From contig NZ_CP091804.1 of NCBI RefSeq assembly GCF_022024275.1, positions 496,001-560,000 of the forward strand: a DNA stretch of 64,000 nt. Direction: 5' to 3'. The notes beneath the pieces were generated by a model. That model was not told the DNA's origin. It was given only the letters and a program-made list of their open reading frames with translations, and made no database searches. Made by a program: the position numbers and the translations under genes. Positions 45,146 through 53,515 of the stretch are shown piece after piece. Position 1 is the stretch's first letter. Every line of letters starts with the position of its first letter. This DNA comes from Sphingopyxis sp. BSN-002. GTDB taxonomy: Bacteria > Pseudomonadota > Alphaproteobacteria > Sphingomonadales > Sphingomonadaceae.

Positions 45146-46429
45146 ATGACCGATACCGCAAAGATCACCCTGGGCGACACCACCGTCGAAAGCCCCGTGC
45201 TCAAGGGCACGGTCGGCCCCGATGTCGTCGATATCCGCAAATTCTATGCCCAGACCGGCGCCTTCACCTATGATCCCGGCTTCACCTCGACCGCGAGCTG
45301 TGAATCGGCGATTACCTATATCGATGGCGACGAGGGCGTTCTGCTCCACCGCGGCTACGCAATCGGCGACCTCGCCGAACATTCGAGCTTCATGGAGACC
45401 TGCTATCTGCTGCTGAACGGCGAACTGCCGAACGCGCAGGAACTGGCCGAATTCGACACCACGATCACGCGCCACACGATGCTGCACGAGCAGCTTGCGA
45501 CCTTCTACCGCGGGTTCCGCCGCGACGCGCACCCGATGGCGGTGATGTGCGGCGTGGTCGGCGCACTCAGCGCCTTCTACCACGACTCGACCGAGATCCA
45601 CGATCCGCACCAGCGGATGATCGCCAGCCACCGTCTCATCGCGAAGATGCCGACGATCGCGGCGATGGCGTATAAATATTCGGTGGGCCAGCCCTTTGTC
45701 TATCCCGACAATTCGCTGAGCTACACCGGCAACTTCCTGCGGATGACCTTCGGCGTTCCCGCCGAGCCCTATGAGGTGAACCCGGTCGTCGAGCGCGCGC
45801 TTGACCGTATCTTCATCCTCCATGCCGATCATGAGCAGAATGCATCGACCTCGACCGTTCGCCTTGCCGGCTCGTCGGGCGCGAACCCCTTTGCGTGTAT
45901 CGCGGCGGGCATTGCATGCCTCTGGGGTCCGGCGCACGGCGGCGCGAACGAAGCCGCGCTCAACATGCTGCGCGAGATCGGCCGTCCGGAACGCATTCCC
46001 GAATATATCGCGCGCGCGAAGGACAAGGACGATCCGTTCCGCCTGATGGGCTTCGGCCACCGCGTCTACAAGAACTACGATCCGCGCGCGACCGTGATGC
46101 AGAAGACCGTGCGCGAGGTGTTCGCTGCGCTCAAGGTCAACGACCCCGTGTTCGAAGTCGCGCTGCAGCTTGAGGAAATGGCGCTCAGCGACCCCTATTT
46201 CGTCGAGAAGAAGCTGTTCCCGAACGTCGATTTCTACTCGGGCGTCATTCTGTCGGCGATCGGCTTCCCGACGACCATGTTTACCGCGCTCTTCGCTCTC
46301 GCCCGCACCGTCGGCTGGGTCGCGCAGTGGAACGAAATGATTTCGGACCCCGCACAGAAGATCGGCCGTCCGCGCCAGCTTTACACCGGCGCAACGCATC
46401 GTCCGTTCGTTCCGGTCGACAAGCGCTAA
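45146..46429 (+). CDS. gltA: Citrate synthase
   Basis: The 427-residue hexameric-type (type II) citrate synthase condenses oxaloacetate and acetyl-CoA at the entry of the TCA cycle. Catalytic histidines and Asp lie in [47 protein letters not shown] and the late [13 protein letters not shown]. The N-terminal beta domain typical of NADH-sensitive Gram-negative enzymes is present ([20 protein letters not shown]). AGGGGAAG stands before the ATG. A strong hairpin lies just after the stop. Confidence 0.98.
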   Translation: MTDTAKITLGDTTVESPVLKGTVGPDVVDIRKFYAQTGAFTYDPGFTSTASCESAITYIDGDEGVLLHRGYAIGDLAEHSSFMETCYLLLNGELPNAQELAEFDTTITRHTMLHEQLATFYRGFRRDAHPMAVMCGVVGALSAFYHDSTEIHDPHQRMIASHRLIAKMPTIAAMAYKYSVGQPFVYPDNSLSYTGNFLRMTFGVPAEPYEVNPVVERALDRIFILHADHEQNASTSTVRLAGSSGANPFACIAAGIACLWGPAHGGANEAALNMLREIGRPERIPEYIARAKDKDDPFRLMGFGHRVYKNYDPRATVMQKTVREVFAALKVNDPVFEVALQLEEMALSDPYFVEKKLFPNVDFYSGVILSAIGFPTTMFTALFALARTVGWVAQWNEMISDPAQKIGRPRQLYTGATHRPFVPVDKR

Positions 46430-46453
46430 CTGCCAGTTTCAGACGTTTTCGAG

Positions 46454-46482
46454 CGGCGGTGCAGGAAACTGCGCCGCCGTTT
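46454..46482 (+). terminator. gltA terminator
   Basis: CGGCGGTGCAG (46454-46464) pairs with CTGCGCCGCCG (46469-46479), 11 pairs including one G-U, around a GAAA tetraloop, followed by TTT. It sits 25 bases after the gltA stop, between convergent gltA and the kinase-like gene. Confidence 0.75.
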
Positions 46483-46486
46483 CGAT

Positions 46487-47866
46487 TCACACGTCGCGTG
46501 CCGGCAGGCTCAGCGTAAAGCGCGCACCCTGCCCCGGCGCGCTCTCGACGGTCAGGTCGCCATCCATCGCCCGCGCCAGACGCCGCGCGATGTAGAGTCC
46601 CAGCCCCGAGCCACCACTGTCGGTGCGGCCCAGCCGTTCGAATTTCTCGAACACGACCGCCTGTTGTTCGCTCGAGATTCCCTGCCCCTGGTCGGCAACG
46701 GTGATCATCGCGCGGTCGCCTTCGCGATCCACGCGGATCCATATCTGCGAATTGTCGGGCGAATAACGGATCGCATTGCCGAGCAGGTTGAGCAGCACCT
46801 GCAATACGCGGCGAAACTCGCCGGTCGCCGGCATCTTGTCGTCGACTTTGGGCGCGTCGATGCGAATGCCCTTTTCCTCGGCCTTCATGCCGAGCAGCCC
46901 GACCGCGCGACGCGCCAGATCGCCGAGATCGATCTCGTCCGCGGCCGCCTTGAAACCCGGACGTTCGATATTCTGGAGATCGGCCAGATCATCGACCAGC
47001 CCGAGCAGATGGCGCCCTGCGTGCGCGATATCGCCGGCATAGCGCGCATAGTCGGCGCGGATCGGCCCGTCGAACTGTCCCGAGATCGTCTCGGCGGTCG
47101 CAATGATGCGGCTGAGCGGCCCGCGCAGGGCACCGTCGATCCGGCGTCCGAACTGCGGATCGGATAGCGGCAATGATCCGAAGGCGGGGTCGACCGGTGC
47201 GGCAGCGTCCGGCGACGGGCTGGTCTCGAAGCCTGCGTCGATGCTCGTCGTACCCCGGAACCCCGTGAAACGACCGGTTGCGTCGAAAAGCGGCTCGCCG
47301 ACCAGGATCATCGCAATCCGCGACCCGTTGCTATCGGCCTGGACCTTTTGTCCCTCGAACGCCGACTGTCGTGCGAGCGCGCGCAATACCGGAAAGCGAC
47401 CTTCCTCATCGGGCTGCAACTCGAACAGCTCGGACAGCGAACGCCCTTCCCAATCCGTCGGCGCTAGCGGGGCTCCGTCCCCTTCGCGCAGTGCGACCAT
47501 CCGCAATTGCTGGTCGCATTCCCAGCTCCAGCTTCGCGGCCGCGCCGCAAGCTCGCCGACAACCGGCATCTGCGGCATGACTGTGGGCCGCGTCCGCCAG
47601 TCACTGATTTCGAGGTTTGCGCCGTCTTCGTCGGGAACGACGCGGACGAGCGCATGAATGTCGCTATGGTCGTCGGCTGTATAGAGCGGCCGCGAAATAT
47701 CGCGCTGCAACCGCTGCGCCAGCGCAACCAGCCGCGCGAGATGCGGAAGCGCAAGCGGTTTGCCGATCCCGGCGCCCGCACGCTGCTGAAGTCGCATCAA
47801 CGGCGCATCGGCGCTGACAAGTGCGCCCGCGCGGTCGATCCGCCCGCGGATGATGCGATCAGTCAC
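46487..47866 (-). CDS. PAS / HATPase sensor-kinase-like protein lacking the phospho-acceptor histidine
   Basis: The protein of about 459 residues has no membrane segment. A PAS-like region (about 110-210) precedes a dimerisation-and-phosphotransfer region and an intact-looking C-terminal ATPase: NLLGNAIRYSPDN (N box), VADQGQGISSEQ (G1), VFEKFERLG (F box) and GGSGLGLYIARRLA (G2). In the H box the expected SHELRTPL reads DGALRGPL, so the phosphorylated His is Gly245. It is therefore probably a pseudokinase, a DivL-like regulator, or an ATPase acting another way. The GTG start at 47866 overlaps the upstream gene. No response regulator is nearby. It is the last gene of a three-gene operon. Confidence 0.85.
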   Translation of the reverse strand: MTDRIIRGRIDRAGALVSADAPLMRLQQRAGAGIGKPLALPHLARLVALAQRLQRDISRPLYTADDHSDIHALVRVVPDEDGANLEISDWRTRPTVMPQMPVVGELAARPRSWSWECDQQLRMVALREGDGAPLAPTDWEGRSLSELFELQPDEEGRFPVLRALARQSAFEGQKVQADSNGSRIAMILVGEPLFDATGRFTGFRGTTSIDAGFETSPSPDAAAPVDPAFGSLPLSDPQFGRRIDGALRGPLSRIIATAETISGQFDGPIRADYARYAGDIAHAGRHLLGLVDDLADLQNIERPGFKAAADEIDLGDLARRAVGLLGMKAEEKGIRIDAPKVDDKMPATGEFRRVLQVLLNLLGNAIRYSPDNSQIWIRVDREGDRAMITVADQGQGISSEQQAVVFEKFERLGRTDSGGSGLGLYIARRLARAMDGDLTVESAPGQGARFTLSLPARDV

Positions 47867-48785
47867 CGGCGCCTCCGCCGTCGACGGCTCGTGCCGGCAA
47901 CATCGCGAGCGACGCCTCAAGCGGCGCCAGCGACGCGCGATCCAGCTTCAACGGCGCCAGCAGGATGGGCAACGCCGCGGCTGCAGAGCTCAGCAAGGCA
48001 AGCGCCATCTCATCAAACCTGCTCCGGCCTGCGGCACTTGCGAGCGCGACAAACGCCGCCCAATCGTGCCGCGCTATCGCTGATGTCGCCGCCGCGGCCA
48101 GATCACCCTGCTCCGCGAGCCGGTCGTGATAGAGCCTCGCTGCGGCGTCGATCCCGCTCGCGGTGGCCAGCCGGTCGGTCGCATCGCGGACGGCCTCCCC
48201 CAGGTCGGCGGCCAGCTTCTTGTCCTTCGCGACCTGCGCCAGTCGCCACCCTGCGATATCGAGCAACAGGGTACGAAGCAGGCCCGCCGGAATGTCTGCA
48301 AGTGCTACGCGCGGCGAGCCATAGGCATCGAACCGGCGGCGATCGGCGATCCGAAGCGCCAGATAGGCGCGATCGACGTCCGAAATCGGGGAAGCAGCGG
48401 GCGCTTCGTCGTTCCCCTCTGCCAACGGGGGCGGGGTCCCGACGCGTTGCGCCGACTGTTCGCGCCAGCGGTGCTCCTCGGCGCGCCCGAAACAGACTGT
48501 AGTGATCCGTTCGGCCGCGGGCACCCCAGCGGCGAACCAGTCCTGCCACAGCACCGCGCCGTCGATCGCGGGATCGAGCTCGGCCGCGACATCGGCGACA
48601 AGGCGCCGCGCGATGCCGAGCGCCAGCGCGCGCTGCTCCTCGGTCAGGCGTCCCGCCGAGGGCGCCGCAAGAAAGCTCGCAAGCTCGCGCAGACGCGCCG
48701 ACAGAATCGGCGACGGCAGATCGATGCCCGAGGAGAAGGATTCAGCCATGCACGCCCGCGATAGCAGCATGTCGTTAATAGGCAT
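47859..48785 (-). CDS. Hypothetical helical protein in the kinase-like operon
   Basis: The 308-residue protein is Ala/Leu/Arg/Asp-rich, largely alpha-helical and without signal peptide or membrane segment. It has one Cys (TTVCFGRAEEHRW) and a hydrophilic Pro/Ala linker near residues 110-130. The repeated helical spacing (ADIPAGLLRTLLLDIAGWRL, TSAIARHDWAAFVALASAAG) suggests a HEAT- or DUF2336-like solenoid, but I cannot assign a family. ATG 48785 has AAGG upstream; ATG 48749 is an alternative. Its end overlaps the start of the kinase-like gene by eight bases, and it follows the nucleotidyltransferase-like gene by 21 bases, so the three should act together. Confidence 0.75.
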   Translation of the reverse strand: MPINDMLLSRACMAESFSSGIDLPSPILSARLRELASFLAAPSAGRLTEEQRALALGIARRLVADVAAELDPAIDGAVLWQDWFAAGVPAAERITTVCFGRAEEHRWREQSAQRVGTPPPLAEGNDEAPAASPISDVDRAYLALRIADRRRFDAYGSPRVALADIPAGLLRTLLLDIAGWRLAQVAKDKKLAADLGEAVRDATDRLATASGIDAAARLYHDRLAEQGDLAAAATSAIARHDWAAFVALASAAGRSRFDEMALALLSSAAAALPILLAPLKLDRASLAPLEASLAMLPARAVDGGGAGD

Positions 48786-48806
48786 TAAACCTTGAAGACG
48801 GTTGTT

Positions 48807-50021
48807 TTAACGTGTTTCGGGCCGCCGCGCGAGCCGCAACCACAGCAATATCTGCAGCAGCGCCAGAAGCGGCAGGATCGCAAACATCAGCGTGGACAGG
48901 CCAAAAATCAACGCGGGCGCGAGCAATATCCAGGCCTGATCGGTATCGGGAAGCAGCCAATGAAAGCGTCGCTTGTCGCCCGCGTCCTCATAAAGCCAGC
49001 GTGCAAGCAGGATCGCGGCCGCAAGGCACGGCGCGAGCGCCGCTTCTGAAAAGCGCGGCATCAGATGGTCGGGGCCGCCGAGCGAGACGAGCCAGGGATA
49101 AACGCCGAGGACGAGCCATCCGAAGGTCCGGATCACGTCGCGCACGCGGTCCTGCGCCGCACTTTCCGCGCGGAAGGCCGACAGGAAGCGCATGGCGGCG
49201 AGGCAAAGTCCGCCGAGGATCGAGACGAGCGCCCCTGCCGCAGCCAATCCGCTCGCCGCCAGCACAGCAACCGAAACCCATAAAATCGCCGTGACATAGG
49301 GTAGATAGCGTGCGGTCTTCGGCGACCTTACAAGCAAGGGCCCTGCGAGGCGGACCAGCGGCATCATCACCGCCGACCGCCCGAGCCCCATCCCGCCATA
49401 TTCGACCTGCTGCAGGCTCGACTGCTCGATCAACGCCGCAGTCGGCCGATCGGCGACGATCGCGATCTCGCCCTGTTCGAACAGGGCGGGTTCACAATAG
49501 AGCCGCCGCGCGCCCGATTGCACCGCCATACGCAGCAAGGTGAGCATCATGTCCCATTCGCCGGGCATCGCGGCGAGTTCGGCGACCATCGGCTGCGAGA
49601 TTGCGGCGAGCCCGCCCCAGCGCCGCGTCGCGTCGATCCGCTCGAACCCCTGCGTCAGCACGGTGTCGCCGGTGACGAGGATCGCAGGCGATCCCGGTTT
49701 GGCGATAGCGCCGTAGTGCGTACCGCCGGCGCGCAGGCCGTCAGCGACAAGGATGATCCGGTCATCGGGCTCGACAAGGGCAACGAGGTCCGACGCCTCG
49801 CGTACCGGCGTCACTTTCATGCCCCGGCGGCGGATGCGATCGCAGGTGGCGATCAGTTCCGCCGGAACCGTTGCGACGGCAACCGCAACATGCGTCACGC
49901 CGACGTCGGCAAGCCGCGCCGCCTGCCGCTCGATCAGGGTCTCGCCCGCCACCGTGACGAGCGCACGCAAGCTGCCATCGGGCAGCGCTTCGCTGGCACC
50001 GACCAGCGCGATCAGGGCCAC
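48807..50021 (-). CDS. Nucleotidyltransferase-like membrane protein, function unknown
   Basis: The protein of about 404 residues starts with a Rossmann-like half (about 1-230) resembling NTP-transferases of the sugar-nucleotide type: ALVTVAGETLIERQAARLAD, then VTHVAVAV and EPDDRIILVADGL. It lacks the usual GxGxR nucleotide loop. A linker (LLVRSPKTARYLPYVTAILW) leads to four to six membrane helices in the second half. That domain order recalls bifunctional inositol-phosphate cytidylyltransferase/DIPP synthase proteins, but the D-x2-DG-x2-AR motif of the CDP-alcohol transferase is absent. I chose GTG 50021, with GGGGGG at good spacing. It heads the operon, divergent from gyrA. Confidence 0.7.
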   Translation of the reverse strand: MALIALVGASEALPDGSLRALVTVAGETLIERQAARLADVGVTHVAVAVATVPAELIATCDRIRRRGMKVTPVREASDLVALVEPDDRIILVADGLRAGGTHYGAIAKPGSPAILVTGDTVLTQGFERIDATRRWGGLAAISQPMVAELAAMPGEWDMMLTLLRMAVQSGARRLYCEPALFEQGEIAIVADRPTAALIEQSSLQQVEYGGMGLGRSAVMMPLVRLAGPLLVRSPKTARYLPYVTAILWVSVAVLAASGLAAAGALVSILGGLCLAAMRFLSAFRAESAAQDRVRDVIRTFGWLVLGVYPWLVSLGGPDHLMPRFSEAALAPCLAAAILLARWLYEDAGDKRRFHWLLPDTDQAWILLAPALIFGLSTLMFAILPLLALLQILLWLRLARRPETR

Positions 50022-50067
50022 TGGCGCCCCCCAGGCAGGCTCTTGGTCATCGCGGTGCAGCTTTAGG

Positions 50068-50098
50068 GTGGAAGCCGCAATTGGCAAGCGGCTTCCAC
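50068..50098. repeat. 11-bp perfect hairpin near the operon start
   Basis: GTGGAAGCCGC (50068-50078) and GCGGCTTCCAC (50088-50098) are perfect inverted arms around AATTGGCAA. It lies 47 bases upstream of the nucleotidyltransferase-like start, so on the minus strand it would be in the promoter or mRNA leader. It has no T tract on either strand. Confidence 0.5.
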
Positions 50099-50116
50099 GG
50101 CCGATCGCCTGCGTTT

Positions 50117-50132
50117 GCCGGCGCAAGCCGGC
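50117..50132. repeat. GCAA-capped hairpin
   Basis: GCCGGC-GCAA-GCCGGC is a 6-bp perfect stem with a GNRA-type loop. Together with GACGGC-GCAA-GCCGTC at 29699 it looks like a short repeat type used between genes here. Confidence 0.4.
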
Positions 50133-50293
50133 GCTCGTGGATCGTGGCTCCCGCCGGCCGATCCATCCACCGGAGAGCATATCCGGACGACGGCCTGCGG
50201 GCGCATTCGATCGGCCGCCATGACGTCATCATAATCCGTTGGAATATTTTCATTTTTATTGCCCTAGACCCTTTGCGGGAGCGGACAAAAAAT

Positions 50294-50386
50294 ATGATTG
50301 AAACCGACCGAATCGCTGGCCTTTCCCGCCCCCATCGGCTAGGCCGGAACCATCTCCCGATAAGCAGAAAAAAGGCCGGGTCTTGA
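50294..50386 (+). CDS. Possible 30-residue leader peptide of gyrA
   Basis: An ATG at 50294 opens a 30-codon frame (MIETDRIAGLSRPHRLGRNH at the start, rich in Arg and His). It ends TGA at 50384-50386, overlapping the gyrA TTG start (50383-50385) as TTGA. GGGAG lies 13 bases before the ATG, a rather long spacing. It could couple or tune gyrA translation, or be chance. Confidence 0.25.
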   Translation: MIETDRIAGLSRPHRLGRNHLPISRKKAGS

Positions 50387-53103
50387 CCGAAGAAAATACG
50401 CCTATGCAGCCGTCCGACGACGGCGTTTCGCCGATCAATATCGTCGATGAAATGAAGACCTCATACCTCGATTACGCGATGAGCGTGATCGTCAGCCGCG
50501 CGCTGCCCGACGTCCGTGACGGCCTGAAGCCGGTGCATCGCCGTATCCTCTACGCGGCGCAGGAAGGCGGCTTCGTTCCCGGCCGCCCGTACAAGAAATC
50601 GGCGAAGATCGTCGGGGACGTGATGGGTAACTATCACCCCCACGGCGACAGCGCGATCTACGATGCCCTCGCACGCATGACGCAGGACTGGTCGCTGCGC
50701 GTTCCGCTGATCGACGGTCAGGGCAATTTCGGCTCGATGGACCCCGATCCGCCGGCATCGATGCGGTATACGGAGGCGCGCCTCGCGAAGACCGCAATGG
50801 TGCTGCTGAACGACCTCGACAAGGATACGGTCGATTTCCAGCCCAACTATGACGCGAGCCGCGACGAGCCCACCGTGCTCCCGGCGCGCTTCCCGAACCT
50901 GCTCGTCAACGGCGCGGGCGGCATCGCGGTCGGCATGGCCACGAACATCCCGCCCCACAATCTCGGCGAAGTCATCGACGCGACGCTCGCGACGATCGAA
51001 AATCCCGCGATCACGCTCGAAGATCTGATGGCGATCGTCCCCGGGCCCGACTTCCCGACCGGCGCGCTGATGCTCGGCCAGGGTGGCGCGCGTAACGCCT
51101 ATCTGACGGGTCGCGGCTCGATCATGATGCGTGCGACGCATATTATCGAAGAAGGCAGGAACGACCGGCAATCGATTGTTCTGACGTCGATTCCCTATCA
51201 GGTCGGCAAATCGGGGCTCGTCGAGAAGATCGCCGAGGCGGCGCGCGACAAGCGGATCGAGGGCGTTGCCGACATCCGCGACGAATCGAACCGTGAAGGC
51301 GTCCGCGTCGTTATCGAACTGAAGCGCGACGCAACCGCCGAGGTCGTGCTCAACCAGCTCTGGCGCCACACGCCGGCGCAGTCGAGCTTCCCCGCGAACA
51401 TGCTGGCGATCCGCGGCGGCCGCCCCGAAATGCTCGGACTGAAGGATATCCTGACATCCTTCATCGCCTTTCGCGAAGAGGTCATCACCCGACGCTGCAA
51501 GTTCGAACTCGCAAAGGCCCGCGACCGGGCACATATCTTGCTCGGTCTCGTCGTCGCGGTCTCGAACCTCGACGAAGTCGTTCGCATCATCCGCGGCTCG
51601 GCTAGCCCGGCGCTCGCCCGCGAGGCGCTGCTCGCGCGTGAATGGCCGATCGGCGAGATCGCACCTTACATCCGTCTCGTCGAGGCGATCGAGGGCGAAA
51701 TGGAGGAAAGCGCCACCTATCGCCTGTCCGAAGTGCAGGTGAAGGCGATCCTCGATCTTCGCCTCCACCGCCTGACCGCGCTCGGCCGCGATGAAATCGG
51801 CAAGGAACTTGGTGAGTTGGCTACCGAGATTGAGGAATTGCTTTCGATCCTCGCCGACCGCGAAAAACTCTATGCCGTCATGCGCGAGGAGCTTGTCGCG
51901 GTGCGCGACGAATTCGCGTCTCCCCGCAAGACGCTCGTCGCCCCCGCCGCCGACGGCATCGACGACGAAGATCTGATCGAGCGCGAGGAGATGGTCGTCA
52001 CCGTTACCCTCGACGGCTATATCAAGCGCACCCCGCTCGACACCTTCCGCGCCCAGCGCCGCGGAGGCAAGGGCCGCGCCGGCATGGCGACCAAGGACGA
52101 GGATGTCGTTACCGAGCTGTTCGTCACCTCGACGCACACGCCGGTGCTGTTCTTCTCGACCGCGGGCAAGGTCTATCGCATGAAGGTGTGGCGCCTGCCC
52201 GAGGGCGGGCCCGCCACGCGCGGCCGCCCGATGATCAACCTGCTGCCGCTCGCACAGGGCGAGACGATCTCGACCGTGCTCCCGTTGCCCGAGGACGAGG
52301 GCGAATGGGGTAAGCTGCACGTCATGTTTGCAACCGCAAAGGGCAATGTGCGTCGTAACAGCATGGACGCCTTCACCAACGTGCCCTCGAACGGCAAGAT
52401 CGCGATGAAGTTCGAGGGCGAGGACGAGGACGACCGGCTGATCGGCGTCGCGCTGCTCGACGAAAGCGACGATGTCCTGCTCGCCACCCGCCAGGGCAAG
52501 GCGATCCGCTTCGCCGGCGACGACGTCCGCGAATTCCAGAGCCGCAACTCGACCGGCGTCCGCGGCATGCGCCTCGCCGACGGCGACGAAGTCATCTCGC
52601 TGTCGATCCTGCACCGCGTCGGAACCACCATGGAGGAGCGCGAAGCCTATCTGCGCGCCGCGCCGTGGAAGGACAACGAGAACGAGCCGACGCTTGACGG
52701 CGACCGCATGGCCGAACTTGCCGCCAGCGAGCAGTTCATCCTGACGGTTTGCGCGAACGGCTATGGCAAGCTGTCGTCGGCCTATGAATATCGCCGCACC
52801 GGCCGCGGCGGCCAGGGGATCACCAACATCGACAACATCGCCCGCAACGGCCTTGTCGTCGCGAGTTTCCCTGCAACCAAGGCGCATCAGCTGATGCTGG
52901 TCACCGACCAGGCCAAGCTGATCCGCATGGGGCTCGATTCGATGCGCGTCATCGGCCGCGGCAGCGCGGGCGTGCGCCTGTTCGATGTCGCGAACGACGA
53001 GCATGTCGTTTCGGCGGCGCTGATCGAGGACAGCGACGAAGAAGAAGCCGACGGCACGGAAATCGCGCCCGAAGCCCCTGCGACGGAAGCCCCCTCCGAA
53101 TGA
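50383..53103 (+). CDS. gyrA: DNA gyrase subunit A
   Basis: The 906-residue subunit cuts and rejoins DNA in gyrase to introduce negative supercoils. The N-terminal domain has [20 protein letters not shown], the quinolone-determining segment [18 protein letters not shown] with Ser and Asp at the two positions that matter in E. coli (83 and 87), and the active-site Tyr in [13 protein letters not shown]. The C-terminal beta-pinwheel contains the GyrA box ([10 protein letters not shown]). It ends in an acidic tail. The start is TTG 50383 with AAAGG upstream; ATG 50404 would drop seven residues. The DUF952 gene overlaps its stop as ATGA. Confidence 0.97.
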   Translation: MTEENTPMQPSDDGVSPINIVDEMKTSYLDYAMSVIVSRALPDVRDGLKPVHRRILYAAQEGGFVPGRPYKKSAKIVGDVMGNYHPHGDSAIYDALARMTQDWSLRVPLIDGQGNFGSMDPDPPASMRYTEARLAKTAMVLLNDLDKDTVDFQPNYDASRDEPTVLPARFPNLLVNGAGGIAVGMATNIPPHNLGEVIDATLATIENPAITLEDLMAIVPGPDFPTGALMLGQGGARNAYLTGRGSIMMRATHIIEEGRNDRQSIVLTSIPYQVGKSGLVEKIAEAARDKRIEGVADIRDESNREGVRVVIELKRDATAEVVLNQLWRHTPAQSSFPANMLAIRGGRPEMLGLKDILTSFIAFREEVITRRCKFELAKARDRAHILLGLVVAVSNLDEVVRIIRGSASPALAREALLAREWPIGEIAPYIRLVEAIEGEMEESATYRLSEVQVKAILDLRLHRLTALGRDEIGKELGELATEIEELLSILADREKLYAVMREELVAVRDEFASPRKTLVAPAADGIDDEDLIEREEMVVTVTLDGYIKRTPLDTFRAQRRGGKGRAGMATKDEDVVTELFVTSTHTPVLFFSTAGKVYRMKVWRLPEGGPATRGRPMINLLPLAQGETISTVLPLPEDEGEWGKLHVMFATAKGNVRRNSMDAFTNVPSNGKIAMKFEGEDEDDRLIGVALLDESDDVLLATRQGKAIRFAGDDVREFQSRNSTGVRGMRLADGDEVISLSILHRVGTTMEEREAYLRAAPWKDNENEPTLDGDRMAELAASEQFILTVCANGYGKLSSAYEYRRTGRGGQGITNIDNIARNGLVVASFPATKAHQLMLVTDQAKLIRMGLDSMRVIGRGSAGVRLFDVANDEHVVSAALIEDSDEEEADGTEIAPEAPATEAPSE

Positions 53104-53408
53104 CGCCCTCGACGGCCTTCAAGGTGCTCACCGCACAACAATGGGCCGATTTCGAGCGCGAACGCGTGTTCCGTGGCGCACCGGTGGATATCGCCGACGG
53201 CTATATCCACCTGTCGACGGCGGAACAGCTCGAGGCGACCATCGCCAAATATTTCGCGGGCCAAAGCGGCCTGATGATCGCCGAGGTGGACCTCATCTGC
53301 CTCGGCGATGCGATCCGCTGGGAGCCCGCGCGCGGCGGCGACCTGTTCCCGCACATCTATGCCGAGCTCCCGATCCACGCGGTGGTGAGCCTGCAACGGC
53401 GCGACTAA
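53100..53408 (+). CDS. DUF952 family protein
   Basis: This 102-residue cytosolic protein matches DUF952: FKVLTAQQWADFERERVFRG at the N-terminus, then DIADGYIHLSTAEQLEATIA, ending FPHIYAELPIHAVVSLQR. Members share a fold with small ADP-ribosyltransferase-like proteins, but no activity is established that I know of. It is translationally coupled to gyrA by ATGA, and a strong hairpin follows its stop, so it closes the gyrA transcript. Confidence 0.85.
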   Translation: MTPSTAFKVLTAQQWADFERERVFRGAPVDIADGYIHLSTAEQLEATIAKYFAGQSGLMIAEVDLICLGDAIRWEPARGGDLFPHIYAELPIHAVVSLQRRD

Positions 53409-53409
53409 C

Positions 53410-53434
53410 ACGCCGGTCGAACGCCGACCGGCGT
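53410..53434 (+). terminator. Hairpin ending the gyrA-DUF952 transcript
   Basis: ACGCCGGTCG (53410-53419) and CGACCGGCGT (53425-53434) make a 10-bp perfect stem with a five-base loop, starting two bases after the stop codon. The T-rich run after it (TTGGTCGCTTCTTGCTT) is weak, so it may need Rho or only stabilise the 3' end. Confidence 0.55.
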
Positions 53435-53515
53435 TGGTCGCTTCTTGCTTCGCGCCGTCAAATCCTCTTACCACGGTCGCGCTTCGCGGCCGTCCGCGTT
53501 CAGGGGAGATTGACG

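Larger units (their letters stand above)
50022..50382. other. Noncoding interval between the nucleotidyltransferase-like gene and gyrA
   Basis: These 361 bases hold divergent promoters. Visible structure: an 11-bp perfect hairpin (50068-50098), a GCAA-capped hairpin (50117-50132), the palindrome ATGACGTCAT (50220-50229), an AT-rich tract (about 50239-50262) suited to the gyrA promoter, and a 30-codon leader ORF that ends on the gyrA start. Confidence 0.6.

Noticed and set aside
48807..50021. Assignment as inositol-phosphate cytidylyltransferase/DIPP synthase
   Set aside because: The domain order is similar, but both catalytic signatures are missing, so naming the activity would not be supported.
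50630..50690. Quinolone-resistance change in gyrA
   Set aside because: The determining segment reads [10 protein letters not shown], with Ser and Asp at the usual resistance positions, the sensitive-type sequence.
50461..53004. An 847-residue open frame antisense to gyrA
   Set aside because: It is the mirror of gyrA codon bias in high-GC DNA, with no ribosome site or family match.
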